Assembly (NCBI GenBank): GCA_029433415.1
Contig: JAQTIA010000003.1
Location: 310,001-374,000, forward strand
Direction of reading: 5' to 3'
From: Acetobacteraceae bacterium ESL0709
GTDB taxonomy: Bacteria > Pseudomonadota > Alphaproteobacteria > Acetobacterales > Acetobacteraceae
DNA: 64,000 nucleotides
The first letter of the stretch is position 1; each line of letters starts with the position of its first letter. A program made the translations under genes and the position numbers. Positions 7,837-16,341 of the stretch are shown piece by piece. The notes under the pieces are model-generated. The model was not told the origin of the DNA. It saw only the letters and a list, made by a program, of their open reading frames with translations, and did not search any database.

Positions 7837-9375
7837 TTAAACCGGCAGTTCTTTGGGACGGGTATGCGCGTACCATCTGATGATAAGCAAGCGCGAGAAG
7901 ACAAGGGTTGTAAACAAGGTCGTAACAATCCCTATCGTGATGGTCAGGGCAAAATTCTTGACGGCACCACTGCCAAAGACGAAGAGCATGACGTGTGCCA
8001 GAAAAGCGGTTGCGTTACTGTCAATAATCGTGCCTGTAGCCCGCTCAAAACCAACCTGTAGGGCCTGTAGAGGTGCCCGTCCACGTTTGACTTCTTCACG
8101 GATGCGCTCATTGATGAGGATATTGGCGTCAACAGCCATACCAAGCGTGAGCAGGATACCTGCCATGCCTGGCAGGGTCAATGTTGCCTGAAAGGAGGAG
8201 AGAATAGCCAGCATGAGGACAAGATTGGCGAGAAGAGCCCAGTCTGCGTAGAGTCCGAAGCGTCCGTAAAAAAGCAGCATGAAAATCACGACCAGCACAA
8301 AGCCGACGGCGAGGCTGATCATGCCAGCATGAATAGAGGCAATTCCCAAGCTCGGGCCGATAGTACGCTGTTCGATGACGCTGAGCGGAGCAGGAAGGGC
8401 CCCGGCACGAAGAAGTAATGCCAGATCGGATGCGGAACGGGCCGTAAAGTTGCCTGTGATTTCACCAACCCCAGCCGTTATGGGGCTGTTAATGACAGGG
8501 TCTGTAATGATTTTTCCATCCAGCACAATGGCAAAGGGCTTGCCCACATTAGCAGTCGTGATACGGGCAAAATCATCAGCGCCTTTATTGTCGAATTTCA
8601 GGTTAACCGCCCATTTGCCCTCGCTCATAGTCGCTGCAGCATCAGCCAGGTTGGCTCCATCCACTTCAATTTGATCCATAACAGCGAGCTGGCTGCTTCC
8701 ATCAGGAGTCGGCAGCATGGTCGCACCTGGATAAGGTTGCGTCGGATTGGGGGCAAGCAAGTGGAAAGTCATTCGGGCCGTGGTACCTAGCAGCGTCTTG
8801 ATCCGTTCAGGATCGCTAATGCCGGGAAGCTCTAGGACAATGCGGTCATCGCCTTCACGGGCAATGCTGGGATCGATTGCCCCCGTGCTATCGATACGGC
8901 GCCGTACGATCTCGATAGAACGTGTAACGGCCTCCCTGGCGCGTTGCTGGACGGCCTCAGGGCGGAGAGTCAGGGTCAGGCGGCGATTCTGTTCGCTGAC
9001 TGTGAATTCATCTGGTGCCGCCTGAGGAATAGCTTCAAGCACTTTACGGGCAGGTTCACGTTCACTTTCCGCACGTGGTAGAAAACTGACGCTATTGGCG
9101 GCATCATCACGTTTTATGCCAAGGAAACCCAGATGAGCTGCGATCAGTCCCTGGCGTATCTGTCCTTCAAGCGATTGAAGCCTGTCATGTTTCAGCGTGT
9201 CCGTATCAAGCTGAAGGAGCAGGTAAGACCCTCCCTTGAGATCCAGACCAAGATGCACCTGATGCCAGGGAAGGGCGGAGGAGGGACTTTTGATGAAATT
9301 GGGCAGGCACAGCAAAAGGCCGATCAAGCAGACACCCACAACACCCAGCATTTTCAGGCGACTATAGTACATCAT
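7837..9375 (-). CDS. secD: protein translocase subunit SecD
   Basis: 512 residues. An N-terminal membrane helix (LGVVGVCLIGLLLCL) is followed by the signature LGLDLKGGSYLLLQ, then a large periplasmic P1 region and the membrane block with GILLTLGMAVDANILINERI. It forms an operon with secF. The usual upstream yajC is absent: the next upstream gene is divergent. The start ATGATG at 9375 has no normal Shine-Dalgarno; instead a sequence equal to the 16S tail lies directly ahead of it. Confidence 0.96.
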   Translation of the reverse strand: MMYYSRLKMLGVVGVCLIGLLLCLPNFIKSPSSALPWHQVHLGLDLKGGSYLLLQLDTDTLKHDRLQSLEGQIRQGLIAAHLGFLGIKRDDAANSVSFLPRAESEREPARKVLEAIPQAAPDEFTVSEQNRRLTLTLRPEAVQQRAREAVTRSIEIVRRRIDSTGAIDPSIAREGDDRIVLELPGISDPERIKTLLGTTARMTFHLLAPNPTQPYPGATMLPTPDGSSQLAVMDQIEVDGANLADAAATMSEGKWAVNLKFDNKGADDFARITTANVGKPFAIVLDGKIITDPVINSPITAGVGEITGNFTARSASDLALLLRAGALPAPLSVIEQRTIGPSLGIASIHAGMISLAVGFVLVVIFMLLFYGRFGLYADWALLANLVLMLAILSSFQATLTLPGMAGILLTLGMAVDANILINERIREEVKRGRAPLQALQVGFERATGTIIDSNATAFLAHVMLFVFGSGAVKNFALTITIGIVTTLFTTLVFSRLLIIRWYAHTRPKELPV

Positions 9376-9385
9376 AAGGAGGTGA
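9376..9385 (-). promoter_or_regulatory. anti-Shine-Dalgarno-like sequence ahead of secD start
   Basis: On the mRNA strand, TCACCTCCTT lies immediately before the secD ATG. It equals the 3' tail of 16S rRNA rather than its complement, so it cannot recruit a ribosome in the normal way. On the plus strand it reads as AAGGAGGTGA, but no suitable start codon follows. Function unknown. Confidence 0.35.
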
Positions 9386-9524
9386 ATAACCTTCAGGGTT
9401 CCAGAAATTTTTCACGCTGAAAATGCCCTCTCTTGGCGCAAGATGCAAGCCTTGTGCATTGACCGCCTATAGTCTGCCGAGATGGTCATGTCTCTTTACG
9501 AAAAAATGAGGTAAAGGGAAGGAC

Positions 9525-10511
9525 ATGAAGAATGAACAGTCGCTTAAAGTCGGAATCGTCGGAGCGGGACATTTTGGAAGGTTCCATGCGTTGAAATCCT
9601 TCCAAAATCCGCGGGAGGAACTGGTTGGCCTTTATGATATTTCCCTCTCTTCATGTCAGAAACTGGCTGATGAGACGAAATGTCGGGTTTTTCATTCTTA
9701 TGAAGCCTTATTGAGTTCTGTTCAGGCTGTTATTATTGCCACTCCGGCTGAAACTCATTTTACCTTGGCAAGACAGGCGCTTGAAGCCGGCAAACATCTG
9801 CTTATTGAGAAGCCTATCTCTTCAAATCTGCAAGAAGCTCAATGTCTTGGGACTATAGCCGGAGAGAAAGATCTGATCGTGCAGATAGGGCATTTACTGC
9901 GTTATTCTGCGGAACATGGGGCCATCACCAGGCGCATTAAAAAACCTCTTTATATTGAAGCCACGCGTCTGGCTCCCTTCAAGACACGAGGGACAGATGT
10001 TTCCGTTGTGCTGGATCTCATGATTCATGATCTGGATTTTATTCTTTCCCTTATTGACAGTCCTATATTGGCTATTGATGCTTTAGGTGCCGCAGTTTCC
10101 AGCCATTATGAGGATATTGCCAATGCGCGTGTCCGTTTTGAAAATGGAAGTGTTGCGACCATTACGGCCAGCCGCATTTCTTTGAAAACAGAACGGAAAA
10201 TGCGTATTTTTGCGCAGGAAGGCTATCTTTCTGCCGATTTTATGGCTCGTCACCTCACTTATGTCAACAGACAAAATGGCCTTCCCTTGCCAGGAAGCGG
10301 TGGGTACAGGCGCGAGACTGTCAGCTGGAAAGATCACGATAACCTAGCTGCTGAACATGAGGCTTTCGTAGCCTCATGTCTTGATGGTGCACCGATTATT
10401 GTTGATATAGAGGCGGGAATCCGGGCGCTGGATGCGGCATTAAGAGTGACGGAGAATATCCATCACTCTTATGATCTCATGAAACAGGCAGGATTATTGC
10501 ATCACTTTTAA
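9525..10511 (+). CDS. Gfo/Idh/MocA-family NAD(P)-dependent oxidoreductase
   Basis: 328 residues. The N-terminal Rossmann fold opens with VGIVGAGHFGRFHA (about residues 9-22) and contains the family motif LLIEKPIS (about 91-98) with the conserved EKP lysine. The substrate domain has DLMIHDLDFIL with the catalytic-type histidine. The substrate is not evident. Members of this family with similar sequence act on nucleotide sugars in lipid A or surface-sugar synthesis, for example GnnA, but nothing here proves that. A GGAAGG site lies 4 nt before the ATG. It converges on the ABC-F gene with an 18-bp overlap. Confidence 0.85.
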   Translation: MKNEQSLKVGIVGAGHFGRFHALKSFQNPREELVGLYDISLSSCQKLADETKCRVFHSYEALLSSVQAVIIATPAETHFTLARQALEAGKHLLIEKPISSNLQEAQCLGTIAGEKDLIVQIGHLLRYSAEHGAITRRIKKPLYIEATRLAPFKTRGTDVSVVLDLMIHDLDFILSLIDSPILAIDALGAAVSSHYEDIANARVRFENGSVATITASRISLKTERKMRIFAQEGYLSADFMARHLTYVNRQNGLPLPGSGGYRRETVSWKDHDNLAAEHEAFVASCLDGAPIIVDIEAGIRALDAALRVTENIHHSYDLMKQAGLLHHF

Positions 10512-12311
10512 GGCGTCCTGCTTTGCTTCAAGCTCCAGCCACCGTTCTTCCGCCTGAGCAAGTTCAGTTTCCTTCTTGCCCAGTAAAACAGTAATTTTTT
10601 CAAATTTGGCGGAATCGCGACTGTAGAGATCGGGATCGTCCAGAGCACGACGGCAGACTTTTATATCAGCTTCCAGGGCAGTCATTCTGTCAGGGAGTGC
10701 TGCAAGCTCACGTTGCTCCTTGTAATTCAGCCTGGAAACGGAGGACGCTGAAGGCGCTTTTTCTGCCTGACGATTTCCCGATAATTGCTCTTTTCGTCTG
10801 GAAGCTGTTTCTTCTTTTTCTGCTATTTTGCGCTGTGCAAGCATATCAGAATAGCCACCGGCATAATTGATCCAGAGACCTTCCCCTTCAGGGATCAGAA
10901 CGGAGCTTGCCAGACGGTCAATAAAGTCGCGATCATGACTGACCAGAAGGATTGTGCCTTTATAATCGCTGAGCATTTCCTGAAGAAGATCCAGTGTCTC
11001 CAGATCCAGATCGTTGGTCGGCTCATCCAGTACAAGCAGGTTGGACGGTCTGGCGAGGGCGCATGCAAGAGCCAGACGTCCTCGTTCTCCGCCTGAAAGA
11101 TGGCTTACGGGCGTTTTGGCCTGTTCAGGACGGAACAGAAATTCTTTCATATACCCTATAACGTGGCGTTTCTCGTCCCCAACCTGCACCATTTCGCCAT
11201 GACCGCCTGTAAGAATATCAGCGACAGAACGATCTCCCTCCAACACACTTCTTTGCTGATCCAGAGAGACAGCTTTTAGCGAAGGGCTGAGTGTAATGCT
11301 TCCAGCCTGGGGCGTGAGTTGGCCTGTCAAAAGTTTAAGGAGGGTCGTTTTGCCACTGCCATTTGCGCCACACAGACCGAGACAGTCACTTTTGAGGATT
11401 TTGAGGGTGAGATCCCTGACGATGGGACGTGCATCATAAGACCATGAAATATCCTCGGCAGAAATGACAATTTTACTCGTGTTATCGGCCTGTTGTGCTG
11501 ATAGCTTGAGAGTCCCCTGTTTCTGTGTGTTCAGATCACGTTTTTGCTGTCTGAGCTGGGCCAGCTCTGCCACGCGTCGGACATTTCTTTTACGGCGTGC
11601 TGTAACGCCATAACGCATCCAATCTTCTTCCCGCGCGATCTGGCGAGATAATTTATGAGCTTCCTGTTCAGCCAGTTCGAGCTGCTGGTCGCGCCAGTCT
11701 TCAAATTTCGAGAAATTGGCGTCCAATGTGAGAGTCTGCCCCTGATGGAGCCAGACAACAGATTGACAGAGCGTTTCCAGAAAACGCCTGTCATGGCTGA
11801 TCACCACAATGGCCGCTTCGGACGCAAGAAGTTCCCGCTCAAGCCACATGATGCAAGGCAGATCAAGATGATTTGTTGGTTCATCAAGCAGCAGGAGATC
11901 GGGTTTATGTATCAGTGCCTGCACGAGCGCACAGCGGCGTGCCTCACCGCCAGAGAGAGTGGCGCAATTTTCTTGCCCCGTAAGACCCAGTTCAGAGAGA
12001 AAGGCACGTGCCTTGTAATGATCTTCTATAGGAAGATCGTGCGTTACAGCCTCGTAAGTCGTTTTCCACGCACTGAAATCAGGCTCTTGTGGCAGGTAAT
12101 GCAATTTAAGCCCAGGCTGGAGAAAGCGCTCACCATGGTCAGGCAGGATCTCGCCCGCTGCTATACGCAGCAAGGTCGATTTCCCACTTCCGTTACGACC
12201 GACAAGGCAGATACGCTGCCCTGGTTCGACAATGAGGTTGGCACTTTCCAGTAAAGGGCGGCCGCCAAGAGTATAGGAGATATTCTGTAAATTAAGGATC
12301 GGAGCTGACAT
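10494..12311 (-). CDS. ABC-F family ATPase, Uup-like
   Basis: Soluble twin-ATPase without membrane segments; ABC-F proteins act on ribosomes, and Uup is also linked to transposon excision. 605 residues from ATG at 12311 (the longer 12347 start is less likely). Domain 1 has Walker A GRNGSGKST, signature LSGGEARRCAL and DEPTNHLD. A charged linker (REEDWMRYGVTARRKRNVRR) follows. Domain 2 has Walker A GANGSGKTT, LSGGERGRLAL and DEPTNDLD. The C-terminal coiled-coil extension (from about residue 530) marks the Uup subgroup. Confidence 0.9.
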   Translation of the reverse strand: MSAPILNLQNISYTLGGRPLLESANLIVEPGQRICLVGRNGSGKSTLLRIAAGEILPDHGERFLQPGLKLHYLPQEPDFSAWKTTYEAVTHDLPIEDHYKARAFLSELGLTGQENCATLSGGEARRCALVQALIHKPDLLLLDEPTNHLDLPCIMWLERELLASEAAIVVISHDRRFLETLCQSVVWLHQGQTLTLDANFSKFEDWRDQQLELAEQEAHKLSRQIAREEDWMRYGVTARRKRNVRRVAELAQLRQQKRDLNTQKQGTLKLSAQQADNTSKIVISAEDISWSYDARPIVRDLTLKILKSDCLGLCGANGSGKTTLLKLLTGQLTPQAGSITLSPSLKAVSLDQQRSVLEGDRSVADILTGGHGEMVQVGDEKRHVIGYMKEFLFRPEQAKTPVSHLSGGERGRLALACALARPSNLLVLDEPTNDLDLETLDLLQEMLSDYKGTILLVSHDRDFIDRLASSVLIPEGEGLWINYAGGYSDMLAQRKIAEKEETASRRKEQLSGNRQAEKAPSASSVSRLNYKEQRELAALPDRMTALEADIKVCRRALDDPDLYSRDSAKFEKITVLLGKKETELAQAEERWLELEAKQDALKVMQ

Positions 12312-12418
12312 GAAGGTGATGTGAACGATTTGGGGGATAAAATTCAAGTCTGAAATTTTGTTTGTCGGGAGAATTATACCGCCTGATGTAAAACTGTACA
12401 GGGAGGAGAGAAAATTTT

Positions 12419-12432
12419 CTGATATAGATCAA
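12419..12432 (+). promoter_or_regulatory. FNR-like box upstream of cydDC
   Basis: CTGATATAGATCAA matches the FNR consensus TTGAT-N4-ATCAA at 9 of 10 fixed positions. It is centred about 52 bp before the cydD ATG. Low-oxygen control of cydDC by FNR-type regulators is established in other bacteria; here it is predicted. Confidence 0.55.
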
Positions 12433-12477
12433 ATTTACGTTGTTTATCTTGTACCAGAGCTTTTATATGGTAAAATT

Positions 12478-14169
12478 ATGGTCGCTGATAAGAAAAAATT
12501 AAAGTTTTGGGTTAAAGAGCAGAACAGTCTTCATAAAAAAGCTGTTTATGGTCTGGTTTTTCAGGGTTTTCTGAATGTTATCCTGGGCTGTGCGCAGGCC
12601 TGGTTCCTAGCTCGTGCTCTGGCTTGTATCCTGGATTCCAGCATGAAGGGATTCTTGTCCTTCGTGTTTTGGTTTTTCGCCATCTGTCTTCTTCGTCTCG
12701 GATTGAATGTTGTACAGGATTTGATGGCGTTTTCTGCCGGACAGAAAGCGAGAAGCCGTCTTCGTCGCCAAATTCTGGCTCAGATTTTTTCGGCAGGGCC
12801 GTCTTTGTTGCGGACAACGCATAGTGCCAGAATTGCCGCACTTCTGGTCGATAATGTTGAATCGCTTGAAGGATATTTCGCACGCTGGCTTCCTTCCTCT
12901 GTATTATGGGCGCCGGCGCAGTGGTTCGTCGTCGTCGTTCTGTACTGGCAGAATCACAGGGCCGGGTTAATTCTTGGTATTTCCTGTCTTCTCCTGCCGG
13001 TTTTTCAGGCAGTGTTCGGGATTGCTACAGGGAGAGCATCCCGCAAGCAGTTTCTCGCTCTCAGTCGCCTTCAGAGGCGTTTTCTTGACCGTTTGAGGGG
13101 GCTTGCGACGATCGTCATGGCGGGGCGTTCGGAGGACGAGGCTCAGGCGCTGGCGGAGTCAGCCGATGAATTGCGCCAAAGGACAATGAAAGTCCTGCGT
13201 ATTGCTTTTCTGACATCGGCTTCAACTGATCTGGTCATGATTATCGCTCTGGTTGGTATTGTTATCACAGAAAGCCGTTACCTGCTTCATACAGGCAGTG
13301 TGGAGCAGGCGGCCAGTGCGCTTTTTGCTGTTTTTGTTGTTCCGGAGGCTTTTGCTCCTTTCCGGGCATTTTCCGCAGCCTATCAGGATCGTGCGCGTGC
13401 TACGGAAACAGCAGAAGTGGCCGTCTCACTGCCGGCTGTGGAAACAGACCCTGCTCAAAAGATGGCCGTCTCAGAAATTTCTGCTCCTGTGACCATTACC
13501 TTCGATCATGTCTGGTATCGCTGGTCGGCTGAACGTGGCTGGGTGCTGAATGATGTCAGCTTTACACTCTCTCCTGACGAAATTCTCTTATTGACCGGCC
13601 CATCCGGCGCTGGAAAATCGACTCTGCTGGAGCTTGTTCTCGGCTTTATAAAACCGGGAAAGGGTCAAATTTATTTTAACGGGCAGGACAGTATGACCAT
13701 TGCGCCGGCTTCCCTGGCTCAGACCATCAGTTATTTGGGACAGAAACCATTATTGTTTTATGGAACGCTGAAAGAAAATATCCTGTTCGCCCGGCCGGAT
13801 GCCTCAGAAGAGGAGCTGCATTCAGCTCTTAAAGCGGCGCAGCTTGAAGTTGTAGTTTCACAATTGCCGAATGGGCTGGAGACATTGATTGGTGAGGGAG
13901 GTTTTGGCCTTTCAGGCGGGCAGATTCAGCGTCTGGCCATTGCGCGGGCTTATCTGAAAAAATCTTCCGTTATCCTGATGGATGAACCAACGGCTCATCT
14001 GGATAGGGAAACAGAGCAGGAGATTATTCTTGCCCTCAAGCCTCTTCTAAAAGGCAAGACCGTGATTATTGCGACTCATTCAGAAGAGTTTGACCTGTTC
14101 GATAAGGCAAAATCCCTTCATCTTTTACATAGTAATGTTTCTAACGACAAAGAGGAGATATCAGCATGA
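12478..14169 (+). CDS. cydD: thiol exporter / cytochrome bd assembly ABC protein CydD
   Basis: Half-transporter that with CydC exports glutathione and cysteine to the periplasm and is needed for cytochrome bd assembly. 563 residues from ATG 12478; an earlier in-frame TTG (12358) would add a 40-residue leader unlike CydD. Membrane segments fill residues about 20-300. The C-terminal ATPase has GPSGAGKST, FGLSGGQIQRLAIARAYL and MDEPTAHLD. Its stop overlaps the cydC start (ATGA). cydAB is not in the window. Confidence 0.93.
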   Translation: MVADKKKLKFWVKEQNSLHKKAVYGLVFQGFLNVILGCAQAWFLARALACILDSSMKGFLSFVFWFFAICLLRLGLNVVQDLMAFSAGQKARSRLRRQILAQIFSAGPSLLRTTHSARIAALLVDNVESLEGYFARWLPSSVLWAPAQWFVVVVLYWQNHRAGLILGISCLLLPVFQAVFGIATGRASRKQFLALSRLQRRFLDRLRGLATIVMAGRSEDEAQALAESADELRQRTMKVLRIAFLTSASTDLVMIIALVGIVITESRYLLHTGSVEQAASALFAVFVVPEAFAPFRAFSAAYQDRARATETAEVAVSLPAVETDPAQKMAVSEISAPVTITFDHVWYRWSAERGWVLNDVSFTLSPDEILLLTGPSGAGKSTLLELVLGFIKPGKGQIYFNGQDSMTIAPASLAQTISYLGQKPLLFYGTLKENILFARPDASEEELHSALKAAQLEVVVSQLPNGLETLIGEGGFGLSGGQIQRLAIARAYLKKSSVILMDEPTAHLDRETEQEIILALKPLLKGKTVIIATHSEEFDLFDKAKSLHLLHSNVSNDKEEISA

Positions 14170-15803
14170 AATCTCTTCTGACAATCATGGCCTTGTGGCG
14201 GCCGCATAAGGGAAGGCTCCTGCTTGGGGTCATAATGGCGGCCCTTGCCTTTGGTTCATCCCTGCTTCTGATGGGGCAGGCTGGTACGAGACTGGCGGGT
14301 GCCGCTATAGGGATTGGGGCAGGGTTTTACCTCTTGCGTTTTGCGGGGGTGGCAAGGCTCATCCTTCGTTATTTCGAACGATATATGACACATGATGCCC
14401 TTTTTCGGGCTTTGACGGATTTACGTGTCTGGTTTTTCCGTAAACTGGCCCATTCATCGGCTCTGGGAATCGGCCGAAAACGTTCAGGCGACCTTCTGTC
14501 CCGGTTGGTGGCTGATATACAGAGCCTTGACAATCTTTATATCAGGATAATCGTCCCTCTTGTTGTCGCCCTCTTGTCAGCACCGTTCCTTTTTGTCTTT
14601 TGCGCAAAAGGCAGCATCGGGCTTGCGTTTATCGTCACATTTCTTTTCTGTCTGATGGTCATTGGAGTGCCCTTACTGGCGGGGGTTTATGCCTATCGTA
14701 TGGGACCCCATCTTTTAAAGGCACGTTCTGCTCTCTATTCCCAGTCCCTTGATATTGCGACCGGTTTGCGTGAAGCGCGGCTTTTTCAGGCTGAACAGCG
14801 CATGACGGATGTTCTTTTTTTGAAAGAACAGGCGCTTTATAAAGCACAGCGTCATGAAGTAGTGCAGATGACTGTCTGTCAGACAGTTGCCGCTTTCCTT
14901 TCACGCTGTGGTGTGCTGTTGACTTTGTTGTTTGCTGGCGGTGTTTATTTTCATCATCCTGATATCGTGCATAATCTGACGCTCTTTTTTGTTGTGATGA
15001 CGATTTTTGACCAGTTTGTTGATTTGCCGCGGGCAGGCTTTCTGGCTGGGGAGGTTCTGCATGCTGCCCAGAGGGTAACGGAGCCTTTAACAAGTGAAGG
15101 GCAGATTATTGATCACGGTGGTTGCGCGGCCCCTGTTGCCTATGAGCTGGTTGCTGAGCATCTCACTTTTGGCTGGCAGAAAGAGCGTCCGTTATTTGAG
15201 GATGTTCGTTTTACCCTGAAAGAAGGGGAACGTATCGCCCTTTTGGGTGCCTCGGGAAATGGTAAATCAAGCCTGACGACGCTTTTGATGGGTATTACGA
15301 AACCGTGGGAAGGGACGATCACTCTGGGAGGGGTGTCCGTCTCTGATATTGATTCAAATGCTCTCCGACAGAAGATTGGTTGGCTTTCCCAGTCCAGCCA
15401 TCTTTTTGACGATACGATTCGTAATAATCTGCTTCTTGGAGAAAAAGGCGTTTCTGATCAAAAACTCTGGGAAGCTCTGGAAAAAGCGCAACTGGCTGAT
15501 TTTGTGAGAGCATTACCTGACGGGTTGGATTGCTGGGTGGGTGAAAATGGATCCGCTCTTTCAGGGGGGCAGGGACGCCGTCTCGCTCTGGCGCGCGTCC
15601 TGTTGCGTGAAGCATCAATCCTTATTCTTGATGAGCCGACAGAAGGACTGGATCGCGAGACACAGGAAGAATTTATCAGGACGCTTAACAAGCTGGATGC
15701 CAGAATCTCGGTCCTTCTGATCACGCACAGAATGACGGGGTTGGAAAAAGTCAGTCATGTCCTGAGACTGGAAGATGGGAATTTGAAACCTGTTCCCTTT
15801 TAG
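14166..15803 (+). CDS. cydC: thiol exporter / cytochrome bd assembly ABC protein CydC
   Basis: 545 residues, partner half-transporter of CydD. The N-terminal membrane domain has the conserved RYFERYMTHDALFRAL segment (about 60-75). The ATPase domain has GASGNGKSS, ALSGGQGRRLALARVLL and LDEPTEGLD. It is translationally coupled to cydD through a 4-base overlap. Confidence 0.94.
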   Translation: MKSLLTIMALWRPHKGRLLLGVIMAALAFGSSLLLMGQAGTRLAGAAIGIGAGFYLLRFAGVARLILRYFERYMTHDALFRALTDLRVWFFRKLAHSSALGIGRKRSGDLLSRLVADIQSLDNLYIRIIVPLVVALLSAPFLFVFCAKGSIGLAFIVTFLFCLMVIGVPLLAGVYAYRMGPHLLKARSALYSQSLDIATGLREARLFQAEQRMTDVLFLKEQALYKAQRHEVVQMTVCQTVAAFLSRCGVLLTLLFAGGVYFHHPDIVHNLTLFFVVMTIFDQFVDLPRAGFLAGEVLHAAQRVTEPLTSEGQIIDHGGCAAPVAYELVAEHLTFGWQKERPLFEDVRFTLKEGERIALLGASGNGKSSLTTLLMGITKPWEGTITLGGVSVSDIDSNALRQKIGWLSQSSHLFDDTIRNNLLLGEKGVSDQKLWEALEKAQLADFVRALPDGLDCWVGENGSALSGGQGRRLALARVLLREASILILDEPTEGLDRETQEEFIRTLNKLDARISVLLITHRMTGLEKVSHVLRLEDGNLKPVPF

Positions 15804-15888
15804 TCATATCTTTCTGTGTTAAAGAGATTGACCGCAGCCTTCAGGAAGAGCAGTTAATGAGGAAATAATTCAACGGAGGGAGACCATA

Positions 15889-16302
15889 ATGTCTCATCGT
15901 TTTGCTAATCTGCGTAAGTCATTTTTAAAAGCGGCCTTTCCGCTGACAGTAATTGGTCTTTTGGCTGGCTGTACGACTATGCCTCCCAGAGATAGCTATG
16001 TTGTGTTTTTCCAGCACGATTCTGTAAAGCTTGATGATGTTGGCCAGCAGGTCGTGAAGCAGGCGGCTGATGCGGCTCTCTCTATGCATGCCAGTCACGT
16101 CTATGTGCTTGGTTCTGCGGAAAAAGAAGGTGACTCAGCGCAGCTGAAGGATCTTGCCACGACCAGAGCGCTAGAGGTTGTGGAACTGCTGGAACTTGAC
16201 GGTATAGACCCCAATCTTATCTCAAAGGACAAGGTTCCCTTGAAAGATGTGGATGATTCCGTCTTGGCCTATCGCCGCGTTTCCATCAAGATTGCCCGTT
16301 AA
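15889..16302 (+). CDS. OmpA-like domain lipoprotein
   Basis: 137 residues. A signal peptide ends in a lipobox LLAGC (about 24-28), so the protein is a predicted lipoprotein. The mature domain resembles the OmpA C-terminal peptidoglycan-binding fold: VVFFQHDSVKLDDVGQQVV matches the F-D-x-x-x-x-L-x-x-x-G region, and LATTRALEVVELLELDGID matches the RA-x-x-V helix. The conserved arginine and aspartate are only partly kept, so binding is uncertain. An AGGGAG site precedes the ATG. It stands alone between cydC and recQ. Confidence 0.75.
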   Translation: MSHRFANLRKSFLKAAFPLTVIGLLAGCTTMPPRDSYVVFFQHDSVKLDDVGQQVVKQAADAALSMHASHVYVLGSAEKEGDSAQLKDLATTRALEVVELLELDGIDPNLISKDKVPLKDVDDSVLAYRRVSIKIAR

Positions 16303-16341
16303 CGGTTCTGTAGAGTAGACAAGACTGAAGGTTTCTTCCTG

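Noticed and set aside
9386-9420. A plus-strand gene starting at the AAGGAGGTGA sequence
   Set aside because: No start codon at a usable distance and a stop follows within about a dozen codons.
12358-12477. TTG-started 40-residue extension of CydD
   Set aside because: It covers the FNR-like box and leader, and CydD proteins begin with a short basic stretch as seen from ATG 12478.
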